Below, one piece after another: positions 41,801 through 49,988 of a stretch of 58,317 bases of DNA; within the stretch, counting starts at the first letter, position 1; every line of letters starts with the position of its first letter. The position numbers were made by a program, and so were the translations under genes. The notes under the pieces were generated by a model, which saw only the letters and a list, made by a program, of their open reading frames with translations, had not been told where the DNA came from and did not search any database. The stretch comes from VRUE01 sp035260485 (GTDB lineage Bacteria; Actinomycetota; Thermoleophilia; Solirubrobacterales; 70-9), in assembly GCA_035260485.1 (NCBI GenBank), contig DATFVC010000028.1:1-58317 (forward strand), read 5' to 3'.

Positions 41801-42205
41801 GTGGATCCCAGCCGCAAGCGAAAGATCCGGCTCGTGGTCGCGCTCGGCGTCGCAGCTCTGCTCGCCGCCGCGCTTGTCTACACGTCGTTCAGCGCTTCCT
41901 CGGAAGCGAAGGAGCCCTCGCAATTGATCGGTGTCTCCTCGGGGGGGAGCTACGAGCTGACCGGCCGGGTGGTCAAGGGCTCGGTTCGCCACCACGGTGA
42001 GGCGCTGCGCTTCCGCGTCGCCGACCGCGAAAACCCCAGCCGCAGCATTCCCGTCACCTACACCGGCACCATTCCCGACCCCTTCCGCGGCGGCCGCGAG
42101 ATCGTCCTCGCCGGCACCGTGGAGCGGGGCGTCTTCGTCGGCGAACGCGACACGCTGGTCACCAAGTGCCCGTCGAAGTTCACCACCAGTCGCTCTGGCG
42201 AATGA
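41801..42205 (+). CDS. ccmE: CcmE-type haem chaperone, Cys variant
   Basis: The 134-residue protein has one N-terminal anchor (residues 10-29) and an OB-fold domain: GSYELTGRVVKGSV, LRFRVADREN, PVTYTGTIPDPFRGGREIVLAGTV. At the position of the haem-binding His of classical CcmE (VLAKHDENY) it has LVTKCPSKF. This matches the Cys-type CcmE, where C-x3-Y binds haem; here the aromatic is Phe. It receives haem for c-type cytochrome assembly outside the membrane. The stop overlaps the ccmF start (ATGA). Confidence 0.85.
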   Translation: MDPSRKRKIRLVVALGVAALLAAALVYTSFSASSEAKEPSQLIGVSSGGSYELTGRVVKGSVRHHGEALRFRVADRENPSRSIPVTYTGTIPDPFRGGREIVLAGTVERGVFVGERDTLVTKCPSKFTTSRSGE

Positions 42206-44628
42206 CTGCTGGCCTCGGCAGCGCCGTGTTGGCCCTCGCCTTCCTCACCGCGATCTTCGCTGTCGTCGCGGCGTTGATCGGCCGCGACGGCGACCGGCGC
42301 TGGGTCGACATCTCACGCCGCGCCATCTACGGCCTTTTCGCCCTGCTCACCCTCTGCGTGGTCCTGATCGAGATCGCCTTCGCGAGCGACAACTTCTCCT
42401 TCAACATCGTCCAGCAGCACTCCTCGATCGAGACGCCCACCTTCTACAAGCTGGCGGCGATGTGGTCGAGTCAGGAGGGCTCGCTGCTGCTCTGGGCCTG
42501 GGTGCTCTCGATCGCCTCTTCGCTGGCGCTGTTTGCGACGCGGAACAAGCTGCGCGAGATCGTCCCGTATGCGACCGCGGTGATGGCTGGCATCGCTGCT
42601 TTTTTCACCGCCCTGATGCTGTTCGCCGGCGGCGTCAACCCGTTCGCGAAGCTGAGTCCGGCGCCTGCCGATGGGATCGGGCTCAATCCGCTGCTCCAGC
42701 ACCCGAGCATGATGATCCACCCGCCGATGCTCTACTCGGGGTACGTCGCCTTCACGATCCCCTTCGCCTTCGCTGTCGGCGCTTTGATCACGCGCCGCAT
42801 CGACGCCGCCTGGATCCGCTCCACCCGCCGCTTCGCCTTGATCGCCTGGGCCCTCCTCGGCTTCGGCCTGCTGTTGGGCGCGCGCTGGTCCTACACCGAG
42901 CTCGGCTGGGGCGGCTACTGGGCCTGGGATCCGGTCGAGAACGCGGCGCTGATGCCCTGGCTGATGGGGACCGCATTCCTGCACTCGATCATGGTGCAGG
43001 AGAAGCGCGGGATGCTGAAAGTCTGGAACGCCTGCCTGATCGTCGCCACCTTCTCACTGGCATTGCTCGGCACCTTCCTCGTCCGCTCCGGCGTCCTGCA
43101 GTCGATCCATGCCTTCGGCGACAGCACCGTCGGCCCCTACATCCTCGGCCTGATTGCCGTCGTGTTGGTCGGCTCGACGGCGCTGATCGTCTCCCGTCTC
43201 GACGACCTGCGCTCGGAGAAGCGGATCGACTCGCTCGCTTCGCGCGAGTCCGTCTTCCTGGTCAACAACTTTCTGCTGGTGGCGCTCTGCGCGGCGATCT
43301 TCTGGGGCACCTTCTTCCCGCTGATCTCGGAGCTCTTCACGGGGGCCAAGGCCTCACTCGCCGCCCCCTGGTTCGATCGCTACACCACGCCGCTGGCGAT
43401 CGTGTTGGTCCTCTTCACCGGGATCGGTCCACTGCTCGCCTGGCGTCGGATCAGCTGGGACGCCGCGAAGCGCGTCTTCCTCGTTCCCTCGATCGTCGCC
43501 GCCGTAGCCGCAGTCGGGTTGGCGCTCTTCACCGACGCCGCCTCCAGGCCCTGGGCGCTGGCCCTCTTCGCCTTCGCCGCCTTCGCTCTGACCGGTCTGG
43601 CGCAGGAGTTCTGGCGCGGCGCGGCGGCGCGGCGCTCGCTCAGCGGCGGCACGATGCCACAGGCGCTGGTCGCGGTCGTCTCGCGCAACCGCCGCCGCTA
43701 CGGCGGCTACATCATCCACGCGGGGGTTGCGGTGCTGCTGATCGGCATCGCCGCCTCCTCGAGCTTCCAGACCAACCGCGACGTCAGACTGAGGCCGGGA
43801 CAGAGCGCTGTGGTCGATGGCCGCGCCGTGACCTACGTGCGTCCAACCGCGAAAGTTGACCGCCTCGCTTTCACCGCGGGTGCGCTGCTGCGGGTGGAGA
43901 AGGACGGCAAGACCTTCGTGCTGCACCCGACCCGTCGCTTCTACCGGCCGACCGGCGTCGAAACGAGCACGATCTCCAACTACTTCGCCGGTGAATCCGA
44001 CAGCGAAATCGGATTGAAGGCGGGGTTCGGCAGCGACTTCTGGGTCGCCATACAGCCGGGCATCACTGGGGTGCAGCGGCACGCCCGGGCTGCAGACCGG
44101 GGCTTCAAGGCGTGCGTGAGCGGAGCCCCCGGCACCCCGCTGCAGTGCAAGTCGGTGGCGGCGCTGATGCGGGCCGCGCTCGCCAACCCACGCTTGCGCC
44201 CCGCAGCGCTGAGCCAGATCGAAGGTCTGCAGGCAGCCACGGCGAAGCGGATCGCCCAGAGCTATCTCTCCGAAGCTGCCCCGGCCACTTTCCGCGTCAT
44301 CGTCAACCCGCTCGTCACCTGGATCTGGATCGGCGGACTGATCGCGCTGGCCGGCGCGCTGATCGCGATCTGGCCGGCGCGTCGCGCCCGCCGCCGTCCG
44401 GCCGCCGACACCGAGCTGGAGGCGCTGAAGGAAGCCAAGTACCGCGAGATCCGCGACGCCGAACTGGATCACGCGGCTGGCAAGCTCTCCGACGAGGACT
44501 TCGCCCTGCTCGACGCCGAACTGCGCGAGGAGGCGGTCGAGATTCTGGATCACGGCAACGGCAACGGCGCCAACAGCAAGGAGTCGGAGATCACTCGGCA
44601 GGCCGACCGGCCTGCCGAACCTGTCTAG
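42202..44628 (+). CDS. ccmF: CcmF cytochrome c haem lyase with CcmI-like C-terminal tail
   Basis: The 808-residue protein has many spans and the haem-handling WWD segment WGGYWAWDPVENAALMPW near residue 238. Conserved histidine-containing motifs are HPPMLYSGYV near residue 174 and IHAGVAVLLIG near residue 510. After the last span (about residue 730) it carries a soluble tail with LKEAKYREIRDAELDHAAGKLSDEDFALLDAEL, resembling the N-terminal cytosolic helix pair of CcmI-like proteins. Domain fusion would place apocytochrome handling next to the lyase. Other ccm genes are not in the window. The 3' end overlaps the convergent secG by four bases. Confidence 0.92.
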   Translation: MTAGLGSAVLALAFLTAIFAVVAALIGRDGDRRWVDISRRAIYGLFALLTLCVVLIEIAFASDNFSFNIVQQHSSIETPTFYKLAAMWSSQEGSLLLWAWVLSIASSLALFATRNKLREIVPYATAVMAGIAAFFTALMLFAGGVNPFAKLSPAPADGIGLNPLLQHPSMMIHPPMLYSGYVAFTIPFAFAVGALITRRIDAAWIRSTRRFALIAWALLGFGLLLGARWSYTELGWGGYWAWDPVENAALMPWLMGTAFLHSIMVQEKRGMLKVWNACLIVATFSLALLGTFLVRSGVLQSIHAFGDSTVGPYILGLIAVVLVGSTALIVSRLDDLRSEKRIDSLASRESVFLVNNFLLVALCAAIFWGTFFPLISELFTGAKASLAAPWFDRYTTPLAIVLVLFTGIGPLLAWRRISWDAAKRVFLVPSIVAAVAAVGLALFTDAASRPWALALFAFAAFALTGLAQEFWRGAAARRSLSGGTMPQALVAVVSRNRRRYGGYIIHAGVAVLLIGIAASSSFQTNRDVRLRPGQSAVVDGRAVTYVRPTAKVDRLAFTAGALLRVEKDGKTFVLHPTRRFYRPTGVETSTISNYFAGESDSEIGLKAGFGSDFWVAIQPGITGVQRHARAADRGFKACVSGAPGTPLQCKSVAALMRAALANPRLRPAALSQIEGLQAATAKRIAQSYLSEAAPATFRVIVNPLVTWIWIGGLIALAGALIAIWPARRARRRPAADTELEALKEAKYREIRDAELDHAAGKLSDEDFALLDAELREEAVEILDHGNGNGANSKESEITRQADRPAEPV

Positions 44629-44849
44629 ATCTTCAGCAGCACCAAGGTGTTGACGACGAAGAGGATCGCAAAGAAGACCGTGGCGCGGTCGAGGTTGCGC
44701 TCGACCATCGAGCCGCCGCCGAAGGAGCTGCCACCGCCGCCGATGCCAAAGGCGCCGGAGAGGCCGGCGTCTTTGCCCGAGTGCAGGAGGATGAGGAAGA
44801 TCACGACGCCGGCGATGATCACCTGCAGAACTGCGAGGAACGTGTACAT
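44625..44849 (-). CDS. secG: SecG preprotein translocase subunit
   Basis: I take the ATG at 44849 (MYTFLAVLQVII); a longer upstream frame is not needed. The 74-residue protein has two spans (VLQVIIAGVVIFLILLH and TVFFAILFVVNTLVLL) joined by a Gly-rich loop (GKDAGLSGAFGIGGG, then SSFGG). This is the SecG pattern. It assists SecYE in protein export. Low risk of misassignment despite its size. Confidence 0.85.
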   Translation of the reverse strand: MYTFLAVLQVIIAGVVIFLILLHSGKDAGLSGAFGIGGGGSSFGGGSMVERNLDRATVFFAILFVVNTLVLLKI

Positions 44850-44917
44850 GGGCGGGATGGTAGCGCCCGAGGCGCCCGAGTGGGCCTTGGACAGTTCGTT
44901 ATTTCTTGTTGCGGAGA

Positions 44918-44942
44918 TTGACAAATTTAGCTAGTCTGTCAA
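44918..44942. promoter_or_regulatory. TTGACA-N13-TGTCAA operator before alkB
   Basis: Inverted repeat TTGACA (44918-44923) and TGTCAA (44937-44942), centred 57 bp before the alkB start. Size and symmetry fit a TetR-family dimer site; the TetR gene at 46338 is in the same operon. TTGACA could double as a -35. Confidence 0.55.
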
Positions 44943-44986
44943 CAACGCAGACGATCACTGCCGAACTGACAAGGAGGACGCAGCCG

Positions 44987-46168
44987 ATGGAGGCACATGC
45001 CCACCCGATCGAGACCGAGCTGAACCCGGCGACCTGGCACGACCCGAAGCGCTACGCCTGGCTGCTCGGACTGATCGTGCCGTCGCTGCCCTTCCTCGCC
45101 TGGGGCCTCGTGACCCTGACTGGGCTCGGGGTCTTCTGGTTCTACGGCCCGATGCTGGTCTTCGTCATCTTCCCCGTGCTCGACTTTCTGGTCGGGATGG
45201 ATGCCGAGAATCCGCCGGACAGTGTGATCAAGTGGCTCGAACAGGACCGCTACTACCGCTGGTGCACCTACGTCTTCATTCCAGTGCAGTACGCGGGGCT
45301 CGTTTTCGCCTGCTGGCTCTGGGCGGACGGGGGACTCTCGACTGTCGACAGCGTCGGCTTGGCGCTGACGATGGGCATGGTCAGCGGGATCGCGATCAAC
45401 ACCGCCCACGAGCTCGGCCACAAGCGCGCCGACCTCGAGAAGTGGCTGAGCAAGGTCGCGCTGGCGCAGAGCGGCTATGGCCACTTCTTCATCGAGCACA
45501 ACCGCGGCCACCACGTTCGCGTCGCCACCCCCGACGATCCCGCCAGCGCCCGGCTGGGGGAGAGCTTCTGGGCCTTCCTGCCGCGCACGGTCTCCGGCAG
45601 CCTCAGCTCGGCCTGGGGCTTGGAGCGGGCCCGGCTCGAGCGGATGGGCCACTCACCCTGGTCGGTCCACAACGACATCCTGCAGGCATGGGCGATGACG
45701 GTCGGGCTGTTCGCGTTGCTGGCGATCGCCTTCGGGCCGGTCGTCCTGCCCTACCTGCTCCTGCAGGCGGTGCTCGGCTTCTCCTTGCTCGAGGTCGTCA
45801 ACTACCTCGAGCACTACGGGCTGCTGCGGCAGAAGAAAGAGGACGGCCGCTACGAGCGCTGCCTCCCCCAGCACAGCTGGAACAGCAACAACGTCGCCTC
45901 CAACGTCCTCCTCTACCACCTGCAGCGCCACAGCGATCACCACGCCAACCCGACCCGGCGCTACCAGGCGTTGCGCCACGTCGACGAGGCGCCGCAGCTG
46001 CCGACCGGCTACGCGGGAATGATCGTGCTCGCCTGGTTCCCGCCGGTCTGGCGCCGCGTCATGGACGGTCGCCTGGTCGACCACTACGGCGGCGAGCTCG
46101 ACCGCGCCAACATCCAGCCGCGGGCGAAGCGCCGGGTGCTGGCTCGCTACGGGAGCGCGGGAGCGTGA
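44987..46168 (+). CDS. alkB: alkane 1-monooxygenase (AlkB)
   Basis: The 393-residue protein has a strong ribosome site (AAGGAGG). Six spans surround the di-iron histidine motifs NTAHELGHK near residue 142, EHNRGHH near residue 172 and LQRHSDHHANP near residue 315. The AlkB signature NYLEHYGL lies near residue 276. It hydroxylates the terminal carbon of medium or long alkanes, using electrons from rubredoxin. The next gene is a rubredoxin overlapping by four bases. An operator-like repeat upstream suggests alkane or fatty-acid responsive control. Confidence 0.95.
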   Translation: MEAHAHPIETELNPATWHDPKRYAWLLGLIVPSLPFLAWGLVTLTGLGVFWFYGPMLVFVIFPVLDFLVGMDAENPPDSVIKWLEQDRYYRWCTYVFIPVQYAGLVFACWLWADGGLSTVDSVGLALTMGMVSGIAINTAHELGHKRADLEKWLSKVALAQSGYGHFFIEHNRGHHVRVATPDDPASARLGESFWAFLPRTVSGSLSSAWGLERARLERMGHSPWSVHNDILQAWAMTVGLFALLAIAFGPVVLPYLLLQAVLGFSLLEVVNYLEHYGLLRQKKEDGRYERCLPQHSWNSNNVASNVLLYHLQRHSDHHANPTRRYQALRHVDEAPQLPTGYAGMIVLAWFPPVWRRVMDGRLVDHYGGELDRANIQPRAKRRVLARYGSAGA

Positions 46169-46341
46169 GCGCTTTCCGCTGCCCCGGTTGCGGCTACCTC
46201 TACGACGAGGCCGCCGGGCATCCGCGCGAGGGCTTTCCGGCGGGGACGCCGTGGAGCGAGGTGCCGGACGACTGGCACTGCCCGGACTGCGGCGTCAGGG
46301 ACAAGGTCGATTTCGAGCCGGTCGCCGGCGGGGACGAATGA
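46165..46341 (+). CDS. rubA: rubredoxin (AlkG type)
   Basis: The 58-residue protein starts at a GTG overlapping the alkB stop. It has both Cys pairs, CPGCGYLYDE and CPDCGVRDKVDFEPV, the iron site of rubredoxins. The segment GTPWSEVPDDWHCP is typical. It passes electrons to AlkB. It is too short for many gene finders, and its stop overlaps the TetR start (ATGA). A rubredoxin reductase gene is not in the window. Confidence 0.94.
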   Translation: MSAFRCPGCGYLYDEAAGHPREGFPAGTPWSEVPDDWHCPDCGVRDKVDFEPVAGGDE

Positions 46342-46973
46342 CCGCGCCCGCTGCGACGATGGCCGGCGTCGTGGAGGCGCGCACCCCCTATCCCCAGGCG
46401 GCTCGGCAGCTGCTGCGCGAGACCTTGCTCGCCGCGGCTCGCGACGAGCTGGGGCAGCGTGCCTGGTCGGAGATCACGATGGCCGACGTGGCGAGCGCCG
46501 CCGGCGTCAGTCGCCAGACCCTCTATAAGGAGTTCGGCAGTCGCGACGAGTTCGCCCAGGCCTTCGTCATCCACGAGGGCGAACGCTTCCTCGACGGGGT
46601 CGAGGCAGCCGTCCGCGAGCACTTCGATGACCCCCGCGCGGCGATCGGCGCCGCGCTCGAGGCCTTCCTGCGCAGCGCCGGCGAGGACCCCCTCGTCCGC
46701 GTCCTGCTCAGCGACGACGGCGCCGGCGGCATGCTCCCCTTCGTCACCACCCAGGGAATGCCGGTCGTGCAGTGGGCCACGACCCGCCTCACCGCGGTGA
46801 TAGCGGAGGGCTGGCCTGAGGCCCCCACCGACAAGGCCCACCTCCTCGCCGAGACTCTCGTTCGCCTCGCGCTCAGCCACATCACCGCCCCGATCGATCC
46901 GCCCGAGACCACCGCCGTTCGCACCGGTGAGCTGCTCGGGCCCTTCGTCGACGAGGCGCTGGGCCGCAAATAG
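46338..46973 (+). CDS. TetR-family regulator of the alk operon
   Basis: The 211-residue protein has a TetR HTH (ITMADVASAAGVSRQTLYKEFGSRDEFAQAF, positions about 47-77) and a helical ligand domain. It corresponds in position to AlkX-type regulators that follow alkB and rubredoxin genes in actinobacteria. It overlaps the rubredoxin gene (ATGA), so it is made with the enzymes and likely represses the operon via the repeat at 44918 until a fatty-acid-like ligand binds. Confidence 0.9.
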   Translation: MTAPAATMAGVVEARTPYPQAARQLLRETLLAAARDELGQRAWSEITMADVASAAGVSRQTLYKEFGSRDEFAQAFVIHEGERFLDGVEAAVREHFDDPRAAIGAALEAFLRSAGEDPLVRVLLSDDGAGGMLPFVTTQGMPVVQWATTRLTAVIAEGWPEAPTDKAHLLAETLVRLALSHITAPIDPPETTAVRTGELLGPFVDEALGRK

Positions 46974-47064
46974 CGGCCATCTTGGCGTCGAAGGGAGAGA
47001 GATTCGTCTCCTGGGGCCTTCGGAGTTCGATGCTTGCAACGCTCGAGCTCGCCTACATGCACGG

Positions 47065-47078
47065 TACTATTAATGGTA
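47065..47078 (+). promoter_or_regulatory. palindromic operator/promoter at the vapB start
   Basis: TACTATTAATGGTA is palindromic except for one pair and ends on the first base of the start codon. TACTAT is a -10 seven bases before the ATG, so the transcript may be leaderless and the site autorepressed. Confidence 0.55.
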
Positions 47079-47323
47079 TGAGAACCACCATTGACAGTGC
47101 CGGGCGAGTTGTCGTGCCGAAGAGTCTGCGCGTTGCCCTGAATCTGAACGGGGGCGACGAGGTCGAGATAACCCTGGAGGGCGAACGGATCGCGCTGACG
47201 CCCGCGCCGCGGCAAGTCCTGCTGCGCCGGGGACCACATGGTCTCCTCACTTCCGACCTGCGACTTCCGTCGGGGCACGGGCCGGAGGAGGTTCGCGAAG
47301 AACTCGAACGCACCCGTCGATGA
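47078..47323 (+). CDS. vapB: AbrB/MazE-type antitoxin (VapB)
   Basis: The 81-residue protein reads MRTTIDSAGRVVVPKSLRVAL, then GDEVEITLEGERIALTPA, an AbrB swapped-hairpin domain. The C-terminal tail (GPEEVREELERTRR) binds the toxin. I take the ATG at 47078; an upstream in-frame TTG at 46982 would add residues across the operator. It overlaps the toxin gene (ATGA). Confidence 0.88.
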   Translation: MRTTIDSAGRVVVPKSLRVALNLNGGDEVEITLEGERIALTPAPRQVLLRRGPHGLLTSDLRLPSGHGPEEVREELERTRR

Positions 47324-47742
47324 TCGCTCCCGACACCTCGGTCCTGGTGGCCGGCTTCATCCCCGACCATCCTTTTCACACTGTGGCGGAACCTGCCCTT
47401 ATCGAGGTCCGAGAAAAAGGTCGCCTGGTAGCCCACACCACGGCTGAGACCTATGCAGTGTTGAGTGCTCCCGGAGGTGCCTATCGGGTTGAGCCGGGGG
47501 TGGTTGTGGCCTACCTGGACGAGCTCCTCGGGGCCTCCGCGCCAATTCAACCGCGACCGGACGCCCACCGGGAGGCACTTGAGCTTCTCGCTGGCGAGGG
47601 GCGCGGCGGAGCCTCAATTTACGACGCGCTCATAGCTTTGACGGCGCGTAATGCGAGGGTCACGCTGATCAGCCTCGATCGCCGTGCCCACCCTACCTAT
47701 GAACTATGCGGGGTCGAAGCGAGGTTCCTAGACGAAGAGTAG
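47320..47742 (+). CDS. vapC: PIN-domain toxin (VapC)
   Basis: The 140-residue protein has the PIN acidic residues: APDTSVLVAGF near residue 5, HTTAETYAVLS near residue 43, SIYDALIALTA near residue 100 and SLDRRAHPTYE near residue 118. Spacing is that of the MazE-partnered VapC group (MT-type ribonucleases). Coupled to the antitoxin by ATGA. It is not closely related to the toxins at 3575 and 52339. Confidence 0.88.
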   Translation: MIAPDTSVLVAGFIPDHPFHTVAEPALIEVREKGRLVAHTTAETYAVLSAPGGAYRVEPGVVVAYLDELLGASAPIQPRPDAHREALELLAGEGRGGASIYDALIALTARNARVTLISLDRRAHPTYELCGVEARFLDEE

Positions 47743-47751
47743 AGCCGCGGT

Positions 47752-47873
47752 TGTTTGCCGTGGTAGATGACGAAGCCCTGGCTGAAGCCCTGGCGCTCGT
47801 AGAAGCGGTGGGCGTCGAGGTTGGTCTTGGTCGTTGTGATCGCCATGTCCTCGATGCCGCGCTCCCCGGGCAG
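47752..47873 (-). pseudogene. C-terminal remnant of a GNAT acetyltransferase
   Basis: In the frame that continues after the dtd stop, the minus strand reads ERGIEDMAITTTKTNLDAH and RFYERQGFSQGFVIYHGK. N-x-x-A-x-x-F-Y-E-R-x-G-F is the last strand-helix of GNAT acetyltransferases. No start codon or acetyl-CoA binding motif (RxxGxG/A) is present. It is cut on its 5' side by the end of dtd. Confidence 0.6.
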
Positions 47874-47885
47874 TATTTCAGCGCC

Positions 47886-48302
47886 TCAGACCTCGACCAG
47901 CAGAGTCACCGGGCCGTCGTTGACCAGGGCAACCCCCATGCAGGCGCCGAAGACGCCCTTCGCTGCGTTGAGGCGCTCGCAGAAGCGGTCGTAGAGCGGC
48001 TCGGCCTGTGTGGCTGGGGCGGCCTCGACGTAGCTGGGCCGGTTGCCCTTGCGGGTGTCGCCGTACACAGTGAACTGGCTGACGCAGAGCACCTCGCGTT
48101 CGCCCAGCGGCTCGTTCATCCGGCCTTCGGCGTCGTCGAAGATGCGCAGCGCCCGCACCTTCTCGGCCAGCCGGTCCGCCTGCTCAGCGCCGTCTGTGCG
48201 GCCGACCCCGAGCAGGACCAGCATCCCCGGTCCGATCTGCGCCACCCGCTCGCCCTCGACGTCGACCGCCGCCTGGCTGACCCGCTGCACCAGAGCCTTC
48301 AA
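47886..48302 (-). CDS. dtd: D-aminoacyl-tRNA deacylase
   Basis: The 138-residue protein starts at a TTG (KALVQRVSQAAV), which aligns with the family N-terminus; the longer frame reads through the MFS promoter. It has the catalytic motifs SQFTVYGDTRKGNRPSYVEA and, near the end, VNDGPVTLLVEV (NxGPVT). It removes D-amino acids or glycine wrongly attached to tRNA. It is divergent from the drug exporter. Core housekeeping gene. Confidence 0.92.
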   Translation of the reverse strand: MKALVQRVSQAAVDVEGERVAQIGPGMLVLLGVGRTDGAEQADRLAEKVRALRIFDDAEGRMNEPLGEREVLCVSQFTVYGDTRKGNRPSYVEAAPATQAEPLYDRFCERLNAAKGVFGACMGVALVNDGPVTLLVEV

Positions 48303-48363
48303 TTGCCGGTCCCCCGCATCCGCGCAAGCTACACCCACGGATCGGCCATATCCTGTCGCCAGC

Positions 48364-49986
48364 ATGGCCAAGTGGGGAGTCCTCGCCGTCCTGGCGACCG
48401 CCCAGTTCCTGATGGTCCTCGACCAGGCGGTGATGAACGTCGCGATCTCCCAGCTGGTCGAAGACTTCGACACGACGGTGACTACGATCCAGGTGGTGAT
48501 CGCCCTCTACGCGCTGGTGATGGCGGGGCTGATGCTGACCGGCGGCAAGCTCGGCGATCTCTGGGGACGGCGGCGCGCCTTCGCGATCGGCCTCGTCATC
48601 TACGGCGCCGGCTCGGGTCTGACCGCCGCCTCCTGGAACGTCCCCAGCCTGATGCTCGGCTGGTCGATCCTCGAGGGCATCGGCGCCGCCCTCGTCCTGC
48701 CGGCGCTGGTCGCCCTCGTCGCCGGCTCCTACAAGGGCCCCGACCGCGCCGTCGCCTACGGCGTGCTCGGCGGCGTCGCCGGCGCCGGCATCGCCGTCGG
48801 GCCGATCCTCGGCGGCTGGATGACGACCGACTTCACCTGGCGGCTTGTCTTCGTCGGCGAGGTCATAGTGGCGCTCGGCATCCTGTTGGGGACGCGGCTG
48901 ATCCGCGAGCCCGAGCGGGAGCGAGGGGCGTCGCGCCTCGACTGGGTCGGCAGCGTGCTCTCCGCCTCCGGCCTCGCCCTCGTCGTCTTCGGCGTCCTGC
49001 AGGCGAGCAACTGGGGCTGGCTTCAGCCGCGCGACTCGCCGATCGAGCCGTTCGGCTTTGCCCTCACCCCGTTCGTGATCGCCGCGGGGGGCGTGCTCCT
49101 GGCCGGCTTCCGGGCCTGGGAGCGGCGGCGCGAGGAGCGTGGGGAGGAGCCCCTGGTCCACTTCCGGCTGCTGAGTATCCGCTCTCTGCGCAGCGGCGTC
49201 TCGATGCTGTTCGCGCAGAACCTGATCCTGATGGGGATCTTCTTCACGATCCCGCTCTACCTGCAGATCGTCCAGGGCCTCGACGCGCTCGAAACCGGCG
49301 TGCAGATGCTGCCTGCCTCGGTCGGGCTCTTCTTCACTGCCCTCGCCGGCTCGGCGCTGTCGGCGCGGTTCGCCGCGAGGACGCTGGTGCGAGTCGGGTT
49401 GCTTGTCGTGCTGGCATCGATCCTGATGCTGCTGGGGACGATCGAGCCCGAACTCGACAGCGGCGCCTTCCTCGCCGCGACCGGCGTGCTTGGGATCGGA
49501 ATGGGCCTGATCGTCTCCCAGCTCGGGAACGTGGTCCAGTCGGCCGTCGGCGATGAGGACCGCAGCGAGGCAGGTGGCATCCAGAACACGGCGCAGCAGC
49601 TCGGCTCCTCGCTGGGGACGGCGCTGCTCGGCGCGATCGTGATCAGCGGCCTGATCTCCGCCTTTACGTCGAACGTCGCCGACGATCCGAGCGTCTCCAA
49701 GGACGTCAGCAGCCAGGTCGAGGTGCGGCTCAGCGCCGGCGGCAGTTTCGTCGCCTCGGCGGAAGTGAAAGCCGCCGCCGAAGCCGCCGGCCTCGACTCG
49801 TCCACCGTCAACACCCTGGTCGGCCACTACGAAGACGCCCAGCTGACGGCGCTGAAGACGGCCTTCCTCTTCGCGGCGCTGCTCGTCATCATCTCTTTCT
49901 GGTCGACGCGCCGTCTACCCACCCGGCGCTTCAACGAACTGCAGGCTGGTCCCGACCCCCCGCCTGCCGAGCCGGTTTCCGCCTGA
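48364..49986 (+). CDS. DHA2-family (14-span) drug:proton antiporter
   Basis: The 540-residue protein has the DHA2 motifs: LDQAVMNVAISQL near residue 18 (motif D1), GGKLGDLWGRRRAF near residue 60 (motif A) and GVAGAGIAVGPILGGW near residue 140 (motif C). About 14 spans can be counted. It exports drugs or other small hydrophobic molecules using the proton gradient. A soluble loop near residues 445-490 is of low hydrophobicity. ATG start; the next gene follows two bases after its stop. Confidence 0.92.
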   Translation: MAKWGVLAVLATAQFLMVLDQAVMNVAISQLVEDFDTTVTTIQVVIALYALVMAGLMLTGGKLGDLWGRRRAFAIGLVIYGAGSGLTAASWNVPSLMLGWSILEGIGAALVLPALVALVAGSYKGPDRAVAYGVLGGVAGAGIAVGPILGGWMTTDFTWRLVFVGEVIVALGILLGTRLIREPERERGASRLDWVGSVLSASGLALVVFGVLQASNWGWLQPRDSPIEPFGFALTPFVIAAGGVLLAGFRAWERRREERGEEPLVHFRLLSIRSLRSGVSMLFAQNLILMGIFFTIPLYLQIVQGLDALETGVQMLPASVGLFFTALAGSALSARFAARTLVRVGLLVVLASILMLLGTIEPELDSGAFLAATGVLGIGMGLIVSQLGNVVQSAVGDEDRSEAGGIQNTAQQLGSSLGTALLGAIVISGLISAFTSNVADDPSVSKDVSSQVEVRLSAGGSFVASAEVKAAAEAAGLDSSTVNTLVGHYEDAQLTALKTAFLFAALLVIISFWSTRRLPTRRFNELQAGPDPPPAEPVSA

Positions 49987-49988
49987 AT

